Part shown: one piece after another, positions 35,482 through 47,811 of the stretch
Numbering within the stretch: position 1 is the stretch's first letter
How the letters are laid out: each line of letters starts with the position of its first letter
Source of the DNA: Takakia lepidozioides
Taxonomy: Eukaryota; Streptophyta; Takakiopsida; Takakiales; Takakiaceae
DNA length: 64,000 bases
Reading direction: 5' to 3'
Assembly: GCA_030704615.1 (NCBI GenBank)
Contig: CM060732.1
Span: forward strand, 73,201,053-73,265,052
Position numbers and translations under genes: made by a program
The notes under the pieces: generated by a model
What the model saw: only the letters and a program-made list of their open reading frames with translations
Database searches by the model: none
What the model was told of the DNA's origin: nothing

Positions 35482-37301
35482 CTGTTTTGGGTTTTTTTTT
35501 CCGTGTATTCGGACCGTTATGGTAGTAACTTGTGCCCTATTTCAGTATTTATACCAACAAGTAGTAGTGGTGGGGGGACTCATTACGTTGCAAACAGTCC
35601 CTTGGAAGGGTTTGATAGACATGGTAAACCCGCATGTTCATAATTTTCATCTTATTTTGTGCTCTCTTTTTCAAGATACTGTTGTGTTAAGCATGTTCAT
35701 GTTGCCTGCCAAAGTCCCTGCCAAGATCCTGATCTGTGCGCGAGATCATACTAAGAACTTTCAATATAGACTTGTTAATCCCTAGACAATCTGAAGGACA
35801 ATCGGGACCCATTAATAACAACGACTAGCAGAAGTGGGGAGGCGCATTGTCCTCGATGATTGCTTGAGGTTTTTCCAGTTTAACGTCTCGCTCGAATTCG
35901 GGGCGAGGCGGTGGGTGCCTAGAATCTCCCTCGAATCTCCAACGTTGTGGGGATGCTTGTTCCACACATACTGGTCGTGACCCTGAAGGTAGCATAGAGC
36001 TCTGCATGTCGTCGTGATCTCTCGATACTGTACAACATTTGACCCACGCTTTTTTAGATTCTATCTGCAGATCCTGATAAATGAGAGTAAGGTCGAGCAG
36101 GTCTCCCCTCTAGAATGTGTTTCTATTCATTATTTGCCACAGAAATGCAAAAATCTTTGCAGGCCTACTTTTGGTCCAGATAGAGGCCCACATTGCATTC
36201 CAATTTTCATCTCTGAAGCCGTCATTCACCCACTTCTCCTTCCACACGCGTTGCATTGGCTGGTCATTGGTAAGAGCCATGTAGGCTTTTTTGGTAGTAC
36301 CAACAACAAATGCACACAGATGTGTGTGGAAAGCGTGGAAATCGTTGACGTAAGTTGCTACAGAGGCTCAAGGTTAAAGTGACAGACTTGATATTAAATG
36401 AAAATCCTATGAGATGATGTGGCGACGCTTCCACAACGAAGAGGATGGTTAGCCTCTGGTTTATGATACCCAGTGTCCAGAAATAAGTAGTTGGCTGAAT
36501 AAGTCCTTTGTACCATCACCAAGGTAGTGTATGTAGTGTTGGAAGTGACACCTAAAAGTGTCCAGGCAAGCCAAAGAACATGTGGAGAGCATTGGACAAT
36601 CCCCTTTCCCAGCAAACAACCATCACCGGACCGATTGCCCACTGCACTTTGCAGCCCATGGCTACCTTTCACTTGCAACAGTTCCATTGGCTGTAATGGC
36701 TCCGTTCATATTTGGGGAAATAGTCTCTTATTAACACAGTCTTGGGTTGTGTCATCCCTCTTGGATAAAGATGCTCAAAAGCTCCTCTAAAATCTATGAT
36801 CAGGTTTCATGAAAAAACTAATCTAGAAGAACACTTGAATTCTACATTGGGAAATGGCAAATTCTTTTCTGTAAGAACCAAACACATTCACCAACCATGA
36901 GCACAATATATTAACAGTCCACAATGGATTCTTACTTCATGAGTGGCATTCCATTGGGCTAGCACAACATGGTGACAAGGTTACTCACATATTGCACAAC
37001 ATAGTGCCTTGGCTACTCAGTAATTCTGTAACAACATCTCCTAATATTCTTTTTGTATTCATTCCCCATCTCTCTCCAGTCTGAGGAGTGGCATTGATGG
37101 GGTTGACATTCTCATAGAGCAGGACTGCTTTAGTTTCACATAATGCTCACCTGCTAGTTTTCTGCTGTGAGTGCCTGGGGGAAGGCTAACAATGGTCAGT
37201 CTGGCAATATTCAACAGATTAATGCCTCACTGCTACAAAAATGCACCTGATAACTGAACTGCTCAGTTTCACTGTAATTGAAACTCATGAGGAACGGTGG
37301 T
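35482..37301. other. Intergenic region, no identified gene
   Basis: Both strands carry only short frames with no family I recognise. 35825-36007 is GC-richer on the minus strand but its peptide is not known to me. The right part likely holds the TPRKB 3' UTR. Confidence 0.4.
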
Positions 37302-38619
37302 TCAAAGAGCATCACGGGCAGCAATGCGGCAGGTGATTGCATCCGCCAGCGATGATATCTCCAGCTCCACAGAGGATATCTTGTAATGCTGCACAGCAGA
37401 CACTGCTGGACATGAGCACCCCTTTCCCGCAAACTTGTGCCAATATCCAATTACCTATTCACAGAATCTGTGTAAACTCTACTCCACAACATCGAATAAC
37501 ATGACATTTGCATACCTTGTGGATGAGGGGATGAGCGGCTCTTTCATAAAGCTCCTGCACGCTAATTTCTGTGCCTTGCACTAGGGCCCTTGTTGCCTCC
37601 AACTGCACAGCATATAAGACAGTTCTAGTGATTAGAGCCAGAGAATTTCACTCCTGGCATGTAATAGAGACTACCTTTCTCCTCCATCATAGACAGAAAA
37701 CATACATCTTACACAGATCCATAATACCACTTCATTGTAGGGTTTCTGCATGCTATATAAATGCCGGAACTTCCACATCCCAAGGGATACAGAAACGCTC
37801 TCAAGTAGTTGTAGCTTTGCTTCATTACATTGCACACATCAAGCAAGCAAAGCTGACGGTACCTCTTCAGCTGTGGCATCAAATCGAGCAACCAGCACAT
37901 AGCTGCTGGACTCATTGATTCCACATCTGCGCAGTGATTCTGTGATCTGGAATCCTTGGTCAAGGTCCTCAGTGTGCCACTATCCCTCTTTGAATTCAAC
38001 TTTAGGCCTCAATTCAGTCTAATTGAGTAGTACCACCAGTGCCACATGCAAACAAAAGGATACATGCTTTGAACCCGAGTAGTTGTAGATGAGCTCTGAA
38101 TGGAGAGTCCGAGTCACCAGGCTTTCCCGTGCCTGTGCTAGCAACGCCTTGTGGGCTGCAGCCAGCACTGGGAATGTGTCCGCAACCTGTCCACCCCCGT
38201 TTCCCTTGATTCATGTGACGCATCCTATCTCTTCAACAATGGAAGGTAGCTGGCAGGCCAATTTTAAGCAAGCATGTAAGCTAATATACCGCGTTGCTTT
38301 GGGCGGGGAGTTAGGCTAGCATAGAGTAGCATACATGACGCAGAACACACCATAATGTTGAAGGCCAACCAAGAAAGGACTCACAAGAGCAGCGTTGAAG
38401 AAGGCCAACTCTGGTACCAGGGAGCCTGCTTGCATCGCCTCCACCAGCTGTCTGCATCATGCTCCCCACTGTCAGCGCCCTGGCTTCATTAACTACAGGC
38501 AGCTTCCCACTAACTAATAACCTCAAACATGTCCAAGCACACCTGCTGTTTGTGACCTCCGTGAAGAGCAAGAGATGGAGTGTCCGACCCGGCGGCGTAT
38601 CCAGCTTGAACTCTGCCAT
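37302..38619 (-). CDS. TPRKB: TPRKB/CGI121, KEOPS (EKC) complex subunit, complete
   Basis: CGI121/TPRKB binds the Bud32/PRPK kinase of the KEOPS complex and recruits tRNA for synthesis of N6-threonylcarbamoyladenosine (t6A) at position 37. Six exons on the minus strand: 38543-38619, 38385-38451, 38064-38186, 37863-37946, 37516-37602, 37302-37379. All borders are GT-AG and phases match, giving 171 residues, the family's normal size. Landmarks in order: LHLLLFTEVTNSR, QLVEAMQAGSL, FPVLAAAHKALLAQARES, TRTLHSELIYNYSGSKH, ITESLRRCGINESSSYVLV and the diagnostic C-terminus LADAITCRIAARDAL (compare human LLDAIICRMSTKDVL). The start is the first ATG of the conserved frame (MAEFKLDTPP). No damage was seen; the gene looks functional and is unrelated to the transposons around it. 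Confidence 0.93.
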
Positions 38620-40217
38620 CTCCCTGTCCCTTTCTCGCACACAGTTACACACACAACGATTGTCGGGGTTTTGCAGGGTTTCTATCTACAGACCACAAAA
38701 TTCGCTACAGCATGTTGGGTGTTGTGTGGAATTGGAAAGCAATAACTCGTCTACATACATGCAGGCCTGCAGAACACGAAGTCGAGCTTGGCAGGCACGG
38801 GCACGCCGCACCGTCAGCTTGCAGGGCTCGTTGGTACTCTATGCTGGCCTGCAGCACAGCACGCAATGGATATACCTTTCCGGGCGTTCTACTTTTAATG
38901 CCATGCATGGGATGATTGCCCTTGGCTAGCTTGCAAGCAAGCACGGGCCAGATGGTTGCAAGTTGCAACCATGCTTCACACACCTTCACACACCTTTCGA
39001 GAGTCCTGAACCAACCCCTTCACAATGGCTATAGAGGGGCCATTTCAGTGAGAAGGGTGGGGATGCTCTTATGGTATCCTCGAGCGAAGTGCTTGCCCCG
39101 CCAAGAGAGGGATGGAAGTGCGTTCATGGGTTCTCCTGGGAGAGGTTATATCCACGGCCTTTCTTCTTCTTGCAAGAGGGCCGTGGGGCCGTGTCCCTCC
39201 AGACTGGAAGAGGTTATGATACATCACTGGGAAGGTATGGCGATGCCGCTCTTTTTGCAATCAATTTGGACATCGAGAATGTAAGCTCCTACCTCGTGGA
39301 GGACGAGGAAGGTGCACTGTAACTTGTTTGTGAGGGGTGTCACTGATTTCCAGGTCCCGTTGATATGGAGTTCCTTCAGCTCGTCTGTTCCTGTCGTGCT
39401 TGGAGAAGATTTCCAGATGAAAATGAGACAGCAGGTGGCAGGCCAGAGTGAAGAGAGAGTGATCTGATAAAATACATACAAAAAAGTCAAGCAAGTTTCA
39501 AAAGGAGAGTTGGTACATAATGCAAAGAAAGACTTCCACCACCAAAATCCTGAAATCGCCTCCCTCCCACTCCCAATTCTCTCTCCGAAAGTAGGAACAA
39601 TCCAGGCTCCGTATGTTCTTTTCGCCCATTTCAGAAGATGCTGAACGTTTTTTGGTCGAAGTTATGGTCTTCGAATGCCTGTAGAGAAACCACAGTTTAA
39701 TCGACACCCTTGCCGTCACCTCATGCAGTATCTCCTGAGATTTGAATATCTGGTCATTTCTCTCCTTTTCATTCATGGGGAGCTATATACTTGCTGCATG
39801 GCTGCGGACACATCCTCTGTGGGTTTATATTTCCTCCCATCTACAAGCAGATTGCCACCAGAGCTCTAAAAGTAGGACAGTGGCTGGAATTCCCAAGGCT
39901 CTTCCATTCAAGTGCTGCTCGGCTGGAATAGTAGAGTCACTGGAATACTGTCTCCTGTATTGTGTGGCACCTATCAAAAACTTGCATCTTTTGAAAGACC
40001 TCTACCAAACCTGCACTTGGCTGGGTCTCCTCCTGAACCATGACCAGATTGCGAAAAACAAATCCTTGGATTGCCCTGTTTTTAATCCTTCATAGGCACT
40101 ACCCTATGGCACCTCTGGAAGGCAAGATGCAGCTGGTCACTCTTGGGATCCTCTCTCTCTGCCACAGCCATGTAATCTCTTGTTTTTCTTTAATCTGACT
40201 ATCGAAGCTAAAAAAGC
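38620..40217. other. Region upstream of TPRKB with one orphan exon-like segment
   Basis: 38620-38700 should contain the TPRKB promoter. On the minus strand, 39224-39390 reads like a terminal exon: an acceptor CAG at 39391-39393, then GTDELKELHINGTWKS and CTFLVLHEVGAYILDVQI, ending in a stop. The beta-strand-like pattern suggests the end of a trafficking-type protein, but I cannot name it and found no preceding exon. The rest is unassigned. Confidence 0.35.
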
Positions 40218-41040
40218 TTGGGCGCAATGCTTGTAGAAATCAACAGGCATCCGCAAAGCAAATGCGCAATCCATGGCTGTTTCCAGTCTACCTGGGCGAA
40301 TCAGGAGATCCTATGTAGAAGTAGAGACCAGCAATCAATAGAAAAAATGAACAAGCGCCACCAATTATCTGCCTTCTCGAAGCAGCTTAGAATAGTAGAT
40401 CCCGGCCTTGGGGAGGAGTTCCTTCAGCAGATCAAATCTCACTATGACAAACATGTACACCCGGAGATGCAGCAGAGAAAATTGCACTGGCTGGCCATCT
40501 CAATGGTTGACCCCCAAACGAAAATAAGATGGCCGGAGATTTGGAACTCGGATCAGACAGTGAAGGACTTGAATCAGTTTCCTAAGAGCACAATCCAGCC
40601 TAGCACAAAGGTGGAGGGAATCAGTGACATTGTGTTTGACAATTGACTTCACAAGGCCACATTTTGGAGTCAGGTGTGTATTCAATGAAGTTCCATCTTT
40701 CGTGACTTCATGAATCTAATGACTTCCTTATTTACAAAACTGACAGATGTACTTTTTGTAGCTGGAGAAGCGCGCCATCCTTGTGCTTGAGCAGAATTTG
40801 AAGGACTTGAATATTTCCATTGTTTCCCCGCCTCAAATGACATTGGAGGCATACATCAGGAAGTGGAGAGGTCTCACTTGGCGATACTGTTTTTTCCGGG
40901 AGTTTTCGAAGGATGGTAACATTTTGCGGTCCAACGACTTTGACAGTCAGGTTGGGGGGGAGTGGGCCATGATGCGAGTTATGTACAGGTGCAATGTCCA
41001 ACTGGAAACTGTGTTGCCTCTTGTGAGAAATCCTTAGGCT

Positions 41041-41365
41041 TTGTTAGCAGTGTTATTCACTGATATGAAGTGAATGGCGGTGCCGACAATCACTTCCATG
41101 GCTGTGAGCTTCTACAGATAGAGATTTCATTCACATGGATTAGAGAACTTAGGGTGTGTTGGCAGTGTTCTTGAAATGAATTTTGTGAATGTCGGTACCG
41201 ACTATCCAAGCTGTTGTGAGCTTCTATGGAGAGAGATTTCTTATACGTTTTGTAGGGAACATTGTCCTTTTAGGCAGTGTTACTCTAGGAATTTTTTGAA
41301 TGTCGATGTCGACATTCACTTTGAGTGTTGTGGGCTTCTACAGAGAGAGATTGCTTTCCAATAGG
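41041..41365 (+). repeat. Three diverged tandem repeats of about 110 bp
   Basis: Units share GGCAGTGTT, TGAATGTCGGTACCGAC and TGTGAGCTTCTA..GAGAGATT. They fill the intron-like gap between the blocks ending at 40988 and starting at 41455 of the methyltransferase-like gene. Confidence 0.7.
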
Positions 41366-41999
41366 GTAGGGATATTTCCCTGCAGAATACACAGGGAAGC
41401 AAGTGGTTTGTAAATTTTAACTTCATTTTCTTGGTCATTCATTTCATTCTGTAGTACTACTGTCAGGATCCAGTGTTATGGTTTGTATATCCATGAAACG
41501 TACTTTCTTTCAGGAATGTTATATTCGCCACCGACACTTAGAAAAGACTTCTTTCTCACTTCATGCTTTGGTTCGTTGGGTTTTGTCTCATGGTTCGCAG
41601 GTACACAAAATATGTGCTTATGGATGGAAATCACCTCAGCGGTATCCCAAATTATCTTTGATATGTGGTCAGACCCTGGCAACGATCCAACCATGTACAC
41701 TGCAGGAATATTGAAGGACTGGAGTCCTGCACACTTCAGAGACTGTGGTTGGTACCTGGACTACCCTCCTGAGCACACGACTTTTCAAGAGCAGCAAATG
41801 AAATATTTGAACAATCATGCTGAGATGCTAGCACCTCTGAACAACGAGCAGTACCAAAGAAACATAGCAGCATTGGCTGCCAAGGAGCCTGACGCGCAGG
41901 AAACAACCCAGAAGGGCAAGAAGGGGGTCGCAAGACCAAAGACAAGGGTTCTGATGGCATAGCCAAGTCACCAGCAAAGACAAAGGACAAAGACAAGTC

Positions 42000-42036
42000 G
42001 AAGGAGAAGGAGAAGGAGAAGGAGAAGGAGAAGGAG
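42000..42036 (+). repeat. GAAGGA-type microsatellite (Lys-Glu linker)
   Basis: A run of GAGAAG units that reads as an alternating Lys-Glu tract in the methyltransferase-like gene frame. Replication slippage here may explain length or frame differences between family members. Confidence 0.7.
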
Positions 42037-43699
42037 AGTGAGAAGGACTTCACCGCCCGAAGGTATAGCTACACAATTCAGTGCGTGTTCGATGCCAGAC
42101 CACACCCTTCCCGTGCTGATTTGGTAGGGGAGATTAAGATTGTCAATGAGGGATGGCTGGCGATGATGGAGAGTCGGAAGAAAGGATACACTGGGGTGCT
42201 TTCGCCTACTTGAGATAACATGTTCTCTTTCCTTAATCTAGTGGGAATTTCACTTTCTTTCTTGTGCATTTGTAAGTGACATTGACAGTATTGATCTTTG
42301 TTTCCTTTCAAACATTCTTCTCTTCATTCTCAAAGTGAACATGTCTGTCACAGGTGAGCACTGGTCCCTCCTTCGTGTGCGGTGTGCAGAAAACGTTTGC
42401 TGTTGACATGGTCATTCTTGACATCCCGGACGGCCATGTTGTTCCAGAAGTTATTCCGAAGGGCAAGACGCCAAGCTGGAAACAATTCGATGACAACTAC
42501 TGGAGTTGGGTGTTCGGGTTCTGCAATAATTTCCTTTCTGATGCAGGGACACTTCTGTTCTTTCAGTCATGTGACAAGGATAGTCGTCAGCCATTGGCAT
42601 CATACCTGAAGTTCTATGGGTTTGAAGTTCTGCGCACATGGAATTGTGTGAACATCCTCTACCTTGTGAAAGGGGGTTGTCATGGTCAGCTGATATGACG
42701 CCTCCCTCTTGCTTGTGCTTTCATGCTGCGTTTCAGTGATCTCTGCAACGTAATTCTTGAAGAATCTGTGATGATCGGCACCGATCATCACAAATATGCA
42801 ACAGATCAGTTTGTTGCATGCATATGTTTTGTTCGTTCAATCTACAAACTTCCACTATTGTTTGTGTTTGGCACCCTAAACCTTCAGTATTTGCCAGACG
42901 AGGATGTTCGAGGCGATCTGCCTGCGGAGGATTCGCACCTCAAAGACACCATCCTCCGTCCGCAGCTTTGAGATTTCTGACCAGGGGTGTTTCATCAACC
43001 CCTCGTATGAGCCGCATGTCGATGACATTTTGTACAACTTCATGCAGTCTAGTCAGACTCTCAAGAGACCAGATGGCACTCCCTGGAGAGATGCAAAGGA
43101 GAAAACCCCAGTGTTCATGCAGACACTGTTGGAGTCATGCAGCCACCATTCTGCACGGGTGGTCGACCTCTCAGTATCCACAGGTTCGTTCTCTCCCTTC
43201 AAATTTCGTTTTCTTTCACCAGTTTCATCTTCGTAAATGCCCCCCCTTCCAATCGAATACCCAAACTTCATCTTATAAGTAGTTTCATTTTTCTTCTTGT
43301 GGCATACAGGAGAGGCAGCTATTGGTCTTCAACAGTGAAGAAAATTAGTGACGAGACTGCATACGACAGCCCCCTCCACAGTTTTGTGCTTCCTGTGTAT
43401 GCCGAAGAAATGACACTTTGCTGTCTGAGGCTCTATCCCCCGACCCCTTGCTGTCTGATAGCTGCCGTAGACATCGTAGTTCATGAGTTATGAAATTCTT
43501 GGACTTAGATGCAGAGGAGGCGGGGATAGATTGTAGTGACTCGGAGTCATATTGACATTCGCAGTTTTCATGGACTTTTTCGAACTCATAATGCAAGTTT
43601 TAATTAATCGGACTGCATCCGACTTGTTCCGGCAGAATGGAAAATATAACAGATTCTCCACTTGTACTGGAGGAGCATTCAACTACATGTTGAACCTTT

Positions 43700-43875
43700 C
43701 TATCAACCCCACACATTCATCACATTTTCAACCACAACACATTCATACATTACAAAATCATCCACTAACATTCATCCATTTTATATTCATCCAACGCCCA
43801 TTCATCCATCCTTCGCATTGTTCATATTCATCCATCCAAATTTCATCCAACATTCGTTCATCCATCCTACCTTCA
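43700..43875 (+). repeat. Degenerate ATTCATCC repeat tract
   Basis: About 170 bp dominated by ATTCATCC/TTCATCCA words with interruptions; low complexity, not coding. Confidence 0.75.
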
Positions 43876-43929
43876 TCTGACGCTTTCAGTGGGGAGTGAC
43901 CACATTCTGTTAATTTGCAGTCGTACGTG

Positions 43930-44265
43930 TTCCCGTGGTGAAGGGTGCTATTCCGCGGAAATACACTATGTTTCTTCCTCGGCGCGATGGGAGACTGGTG
44001 ACATGGCGTGGCGAGCGGTGACATGGCGAATCAGCTTGTGACGTGGTGTGAGCCTGGCTGCGCTTATGCCACTAGGCTCACGCCGAGGCATTCCCCACGA
44101 GCAACCGGGGTTACAGAGGGTTACACCAATGGAGGGTTACATCGACCAGGGTTATACACTACAGGAGCCTCCCATCAAGAATCGAACGCTGAATCTCGCC
44201 GCCTTCAAACCTATCACCTTACCATCACGCTACCCACCACAGCTTGCAACCCACTCGGATTCTTA
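43930..44265 (-). mobile_element. tRNA-derived SINE (minus strand)
   Basis: On the minus strand an A-box-like TAGCGTGATGG (44222-44232) precedes a B-box-like GCGTTCGATTC (44179-44189) at tRNA-like spacing. About 240 bp of GC-rich body follows. No tRNA acceptor pairing is seen. The ends are approximate. Confidence 0.5.
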
Positions 44266-44269
44266 AGTA

Positions 44270-45850
44270 CTAGGGCTTCGCGTTGCTCCGCACTACTAGC
44301 GACGAATTCTCAGAACTATGTTCAATTTGCACAAAAAGGGCGAGGTCATCCCAAAGGTGTTATATACAGACATGCCCTATTTCATTGTTCTTAGGAAGAT
44401 GAAGTGCTTGATGAAAATATCTTTCACGGAACAGCACGGAACAGCTGGATCAGTCTTCCTGACTGTTAAGATGATTGGCAGTAATAAGATGACTTAATGA
44501 AGATTGTAGCATCTCACTTTCTATCGGAAGATATCTAGTACCTCAAAAGAAAATAACAGTCATCCAAATGTGCATAATCTAATGAGTATACTACAATGAG
44601 TGGCATCTACATCCCCAACAAATATGCTAAACAGAGAAAAGGTTCATCTGCTTGTGAAGTTGTTCTTTGACTGTAATGTGCAGTTGAACACATACAACGA
44701 ACTTGCTGAATCGGTGTCTTGGAAGTATACTAACTCCTGGACCCTCCCCACTTTGGTCTGACAGAAGAGAAGTTGCATATCTGCAGACCTTAAGCCTCTA
44801 GATTTCAACTTCCAATATTTAACATGTAGATTAATTTGGAAGAGCCTCACCAACCCCGCCATTGTGTGCATCACTCTCACTTGTGGTGCATAATGATTTT
44901 CCTCTCATTAATCATCACTATGGCCACTTGACTTATTCACCAGTAGGATTGATCACCCTAAAGCCATCCTCTCATCTCTAATGGGAAGTAGGCATTGTGG
45001 ATCACCTCCAAAAATTAAATTGTACTTCAAAGAATATTGTGGTCATACATGCACTTATATTGGACATGAGCATTGGAAGAACGTCCGCGATCACTAGAAA
45101 TGCTGCCAAACTTGACAATGCCAAAGATCCCAAGTATCAGTGAGTGACTGTATTGGATCCATAAAAGAACCTCTTGCTTATTTGACATAATCCCAAGAGT
45201 CCAAGGAAGACCCATGTTCTTTTTTAGAAAATACACGCAAAAGAATGTCCTGCTGAATAACACAAAGAATATGTCAGCTTTCACAATGCTCCACAGTTCG
45301 CACTGAAGAGTAATGTAACTGGTCCACAACATGCAACAGTTTAGGGTTGCAAGCAATCACTACGTGCCTTAGCCATACAACAGAGCCTGACAGCAATAAT
45401 GACGGAATCCATCGCATGAAGGTGTAACTATCTGGCTTTGAATAGCAGACTAGCTTCATACAATTGGGGCAACCATCAACAACATTCCCACTGGTTTACA
45501 GCTAAGCGTGGGCATTTAACAAGAACATAATATAGCATAATCAAATTGCCACCAGGATATCACTAGGCTACAGATGTTCATCATACTGTGGCTGGGGCTT
45601 TTGCCAAAATGGCTACAACAACAACCTAGCTGAGAAGGCCCCCATAATTGACAATATAAGTTGATTACTAGGCCAAGCTCTAGTGCAATAGATTGTACAA
45701 AGATGCCTGAAGGGCTGCAGCCATGCGTCATAACAATGGCTGTTAGCCACGCCCAAACAAAGAAAAACTGATGTGGACTCTAGTGAAGAAATGGTGAACA
45801 AGCAAGTAAAAGGCAACACATAAGTTTACAAACCTGCAGCTTGTCTAACT
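44270..45850. other. Region without an identified gene
   Basis: Only short frames on both strands, none recognised. It may contain further eroded PPR sequence from the cluster to its right, but nothing is readable enough to call. Confidence 0.4.
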
Positions 45851-45889
45851 TCTGGAACCGTTGGCCACACCTGTACTGCCATTAGGCAT

Positions 45890-46400
45890 ACGAACCAGAA
45901 GTGTCACAGCTTTGGATAATGTGGGCATGCACTTGCTTTCCCTCTGCTAGGCTTTCATTTTGACACAATCCGACAACAAGCACACATACCGGGCTTCGAC
46001 CACTAAAGCTCCACTCCACGAGAATAATGCCAATAAAGAGGCCACAGAACTAACTTGAATGCTTGGGTCATTTTCAAAGAACCACAAGCACTAAAGTCAT
46101 GGTGCATCATACCAGCTTCAATCAGAAAATAACCACTGCCAATTTATCATAGGAACTGCACATGACTTTAGGTAGCAGTAGAGAGCCTCACCTTATCAGC
46201 CCAGTTGTCCCACCACTGTGAAGCATCTGACATGAATTCTTGCCAAAGCTGTTCTATACTGTTTGCCATGACTGCCTGTAAACACCGTGAAAACAGGGCG
46301 GCAAGACTGGCGCACATATTGAGAATGCAAATGAACACAACTATTGGGCTTGACACCTCCCTTATCATTTGCTCATAGCCATTATATTCCACGTGATCAA
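45890..46400 (-). pseudogene. Decayed PDF-PPR gene copy, 5' part
   Basis: Minus strand. YEQMIREVS and NMCASLAAL (46330-46385) are a PPR remnant of a preceding unit. After an acceptor-like site come MANSIEQLWQEFMSDASQ and WWDNWADK (46193-46271), the first half of an OSB-type PDF motif, ending at a donor (AAG-GTGAGG) exactly as in the intact gene at 62.1 kb. Further down, SLAEGKQVHAHIIQ (about 45915-45965) matches the first PPR block of the intact gene. The second PDF half is missing or unreadable. Confidence 0.65.
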
Positions 46401-46467
46401 AGATGGTTGAGGCATTCTATTGAACACTTGGTGAGCATCTATGATATAGCCTATATATGTCTATAGC

Positions 46468-46880
46468 CTATTTACACCCATGCTGAGCATATCCTGTTAA
46501 CATTGCACTCCAAGAGACAACATCTTGTTGAGCCATATTGTCAAACACTTGACGCGCATCCTTTAGGCTGCCACAGAAGCTGTGGTCACGATTGAGGTGC
46601 CTGATTCTATCAACTGTGCCGCTGCAGCTACTGCCTTTAGTTGACCATCTACCCATGCAGTTTTATTGTAGATATTGATCCACATGGAATCATAGGTCAT
46701 CTGGAGTTTAAAGTCCGGCCCTCTTGGATGAATCTGTCCACCCACACACTATACCTGCTCCTTCAGCTATCCATGCCTCTATACAAATCATACATACATC
46801 CTTGCCTTGCTACTATCAGTTGACAATGACAGCCTAGATTTGTTCTAGGAAACACCAACTCAACTTATCACACTAGTTCA
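46468..46880 (-). pseudogene. Decayed PDF-PPR copy, second PDF half plus one PPR
   Basis: Minus strand: RGPDFKLQMTYDSMW and AWVDGQLKA (46620-46730) form the second half of a PDF motif. After a stop and frame change, [20 protein letters not shown] and TGYAQHGC (46475-46565) form a PPR. Its upstream flank (46740-46880) is repeated in the copies at 48.5 and 50.15 kb, so all derive from one parent. Confidence 0.7.
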
Positions 46881-47368
46881 TATGCTCAATTGTATCTGCT
46901 ACTCTCTGTAATCCAACATGCACTACAACATATTGCGGCTTTTATGACTCCCATGGCTACGCAGTCATGACAGATTTGTGGCAGAAATGCCATTTGAAGT
47001 CGTAGATGCCTTTTGAAGTCATAACGCAGGTCCAGGGAAGGCGTATGACTCTGCGCAACACAGATCAAACATGTTTGACCACGAATATTGGCATGGTAGA
47101 TATGACTACCAGTCACGGTCATACCTACACTGGAATGACGTGCGCAAATTGCTAGACGGACATATGACTTAACGACTCTCACTCTAATGCATTCTGCCAG
47201 ATCATCACATGGATGAATCACTACATGATTGCACGTGTCGACACATGCTTTTCTGGTTATATATATAATATATCAGTATTTAAATTTTGAAAAAATGTCG
47301 GAGACTCTAACCACTAGAATGATTTATTTTAAAAAAAGAATCAAAGTGCAAAAGATTTGAAAAAAGCA

Positions 47369-47575
47369 CATCGGCTGGAGGTGCACAGTGGGTCGCCCCG
47401 ATGGTTCGAGGTTCAAATCCGCTGCCCTGCCCCGTGTGTGGGATTGTTCGTGACGATATGTTTGGGCGTTGATCGTCCTGTACCAAATGAAAGGGGGTTA
47501 ATTTTTCCCCCTCCTCAAGGGCCTGAGGCTTCCTTTAAAAAAATCAAAATCAAAAAATCAAAAAATTGCTTATAG
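47369..47575 (+). mobile_element. tRNA-derived SINE with A-rich tail
   Basis: A-box-like GTGCACAGTGG (47381-47391) and B box GGTTCAAATCC (47410-47420) are followed by a body of about 110 bp and an A-rich tail of TCAAAA units (47534-47567). The tail separates it from a true tRNA gene. Confidence 0.65.
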
Positions 47576-47811
47576 GGTTTGCAAGAAGGTTAAAAAACTT
47601 AAAAAGTTGCCCATCACGGTAGCCGTGAATAGAATTAGAGTGAGCGGGAGGGAGGGAGATAGAGAGAGAGGGCTGGGACTTAGAGCGAGCGAGCGGGAGG
47701 GAAGGCAAACATGCATGGGAGGCCGCAGTTGGAGCAACCTTCGCATCTGAAGCAAGCAACCCTAGAAACGCTAGGGTATGTGTGCGAGGAGGTTTTGGCT
47801 GGGAGCTCGCC

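Larger units (their letters stand above)
40218..43187 (+). pseudogene. Broken multi-exon gene of a methyltransferase-like family
   Basis: Plus-strand exon-like blocks in order: 40218-40646 (unknown N-terminal part, HLWAISMVDP-like), 40762-40988 (LEKRAILVLEQNLKDLNIS), 41455 onward (YYCQDPVLWFVYP; MWSDPGNDPTMYTAGI; DCGWYLDYPPEHTTF), a Lys/Glu-rich linker at 41980-42050, 42054-42210 (ARRYSYTIQCVFDARPHPSR), 42354-42698 (VDMVILDIPDGHVVPEVIP; NFLSDAGTLLFFQSC) and 42960-43187 (REKTPVFMQTLL-like; SARVVDLSVSTG). The order of a catalytic-site strand before a glycine-rich VVDLSxSTG loop resembles circularly permuted beta-class N4/N6 amino-methyltransferases, but the DPPY/W box reads DIPDG. Frame changes at about 41940 and 42960, a spoiled donor at about 42212 and mismatched phases point to a pseudogene. 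Function is unknown. Confidence 0.55.

Noticed and set aside
38014-38319. Plus- and minus-strand frames over the TPRKB exons
   Set aside because: They overlap correctly spliced TPRKB exons in other frames or strands and show no conservation of their own.
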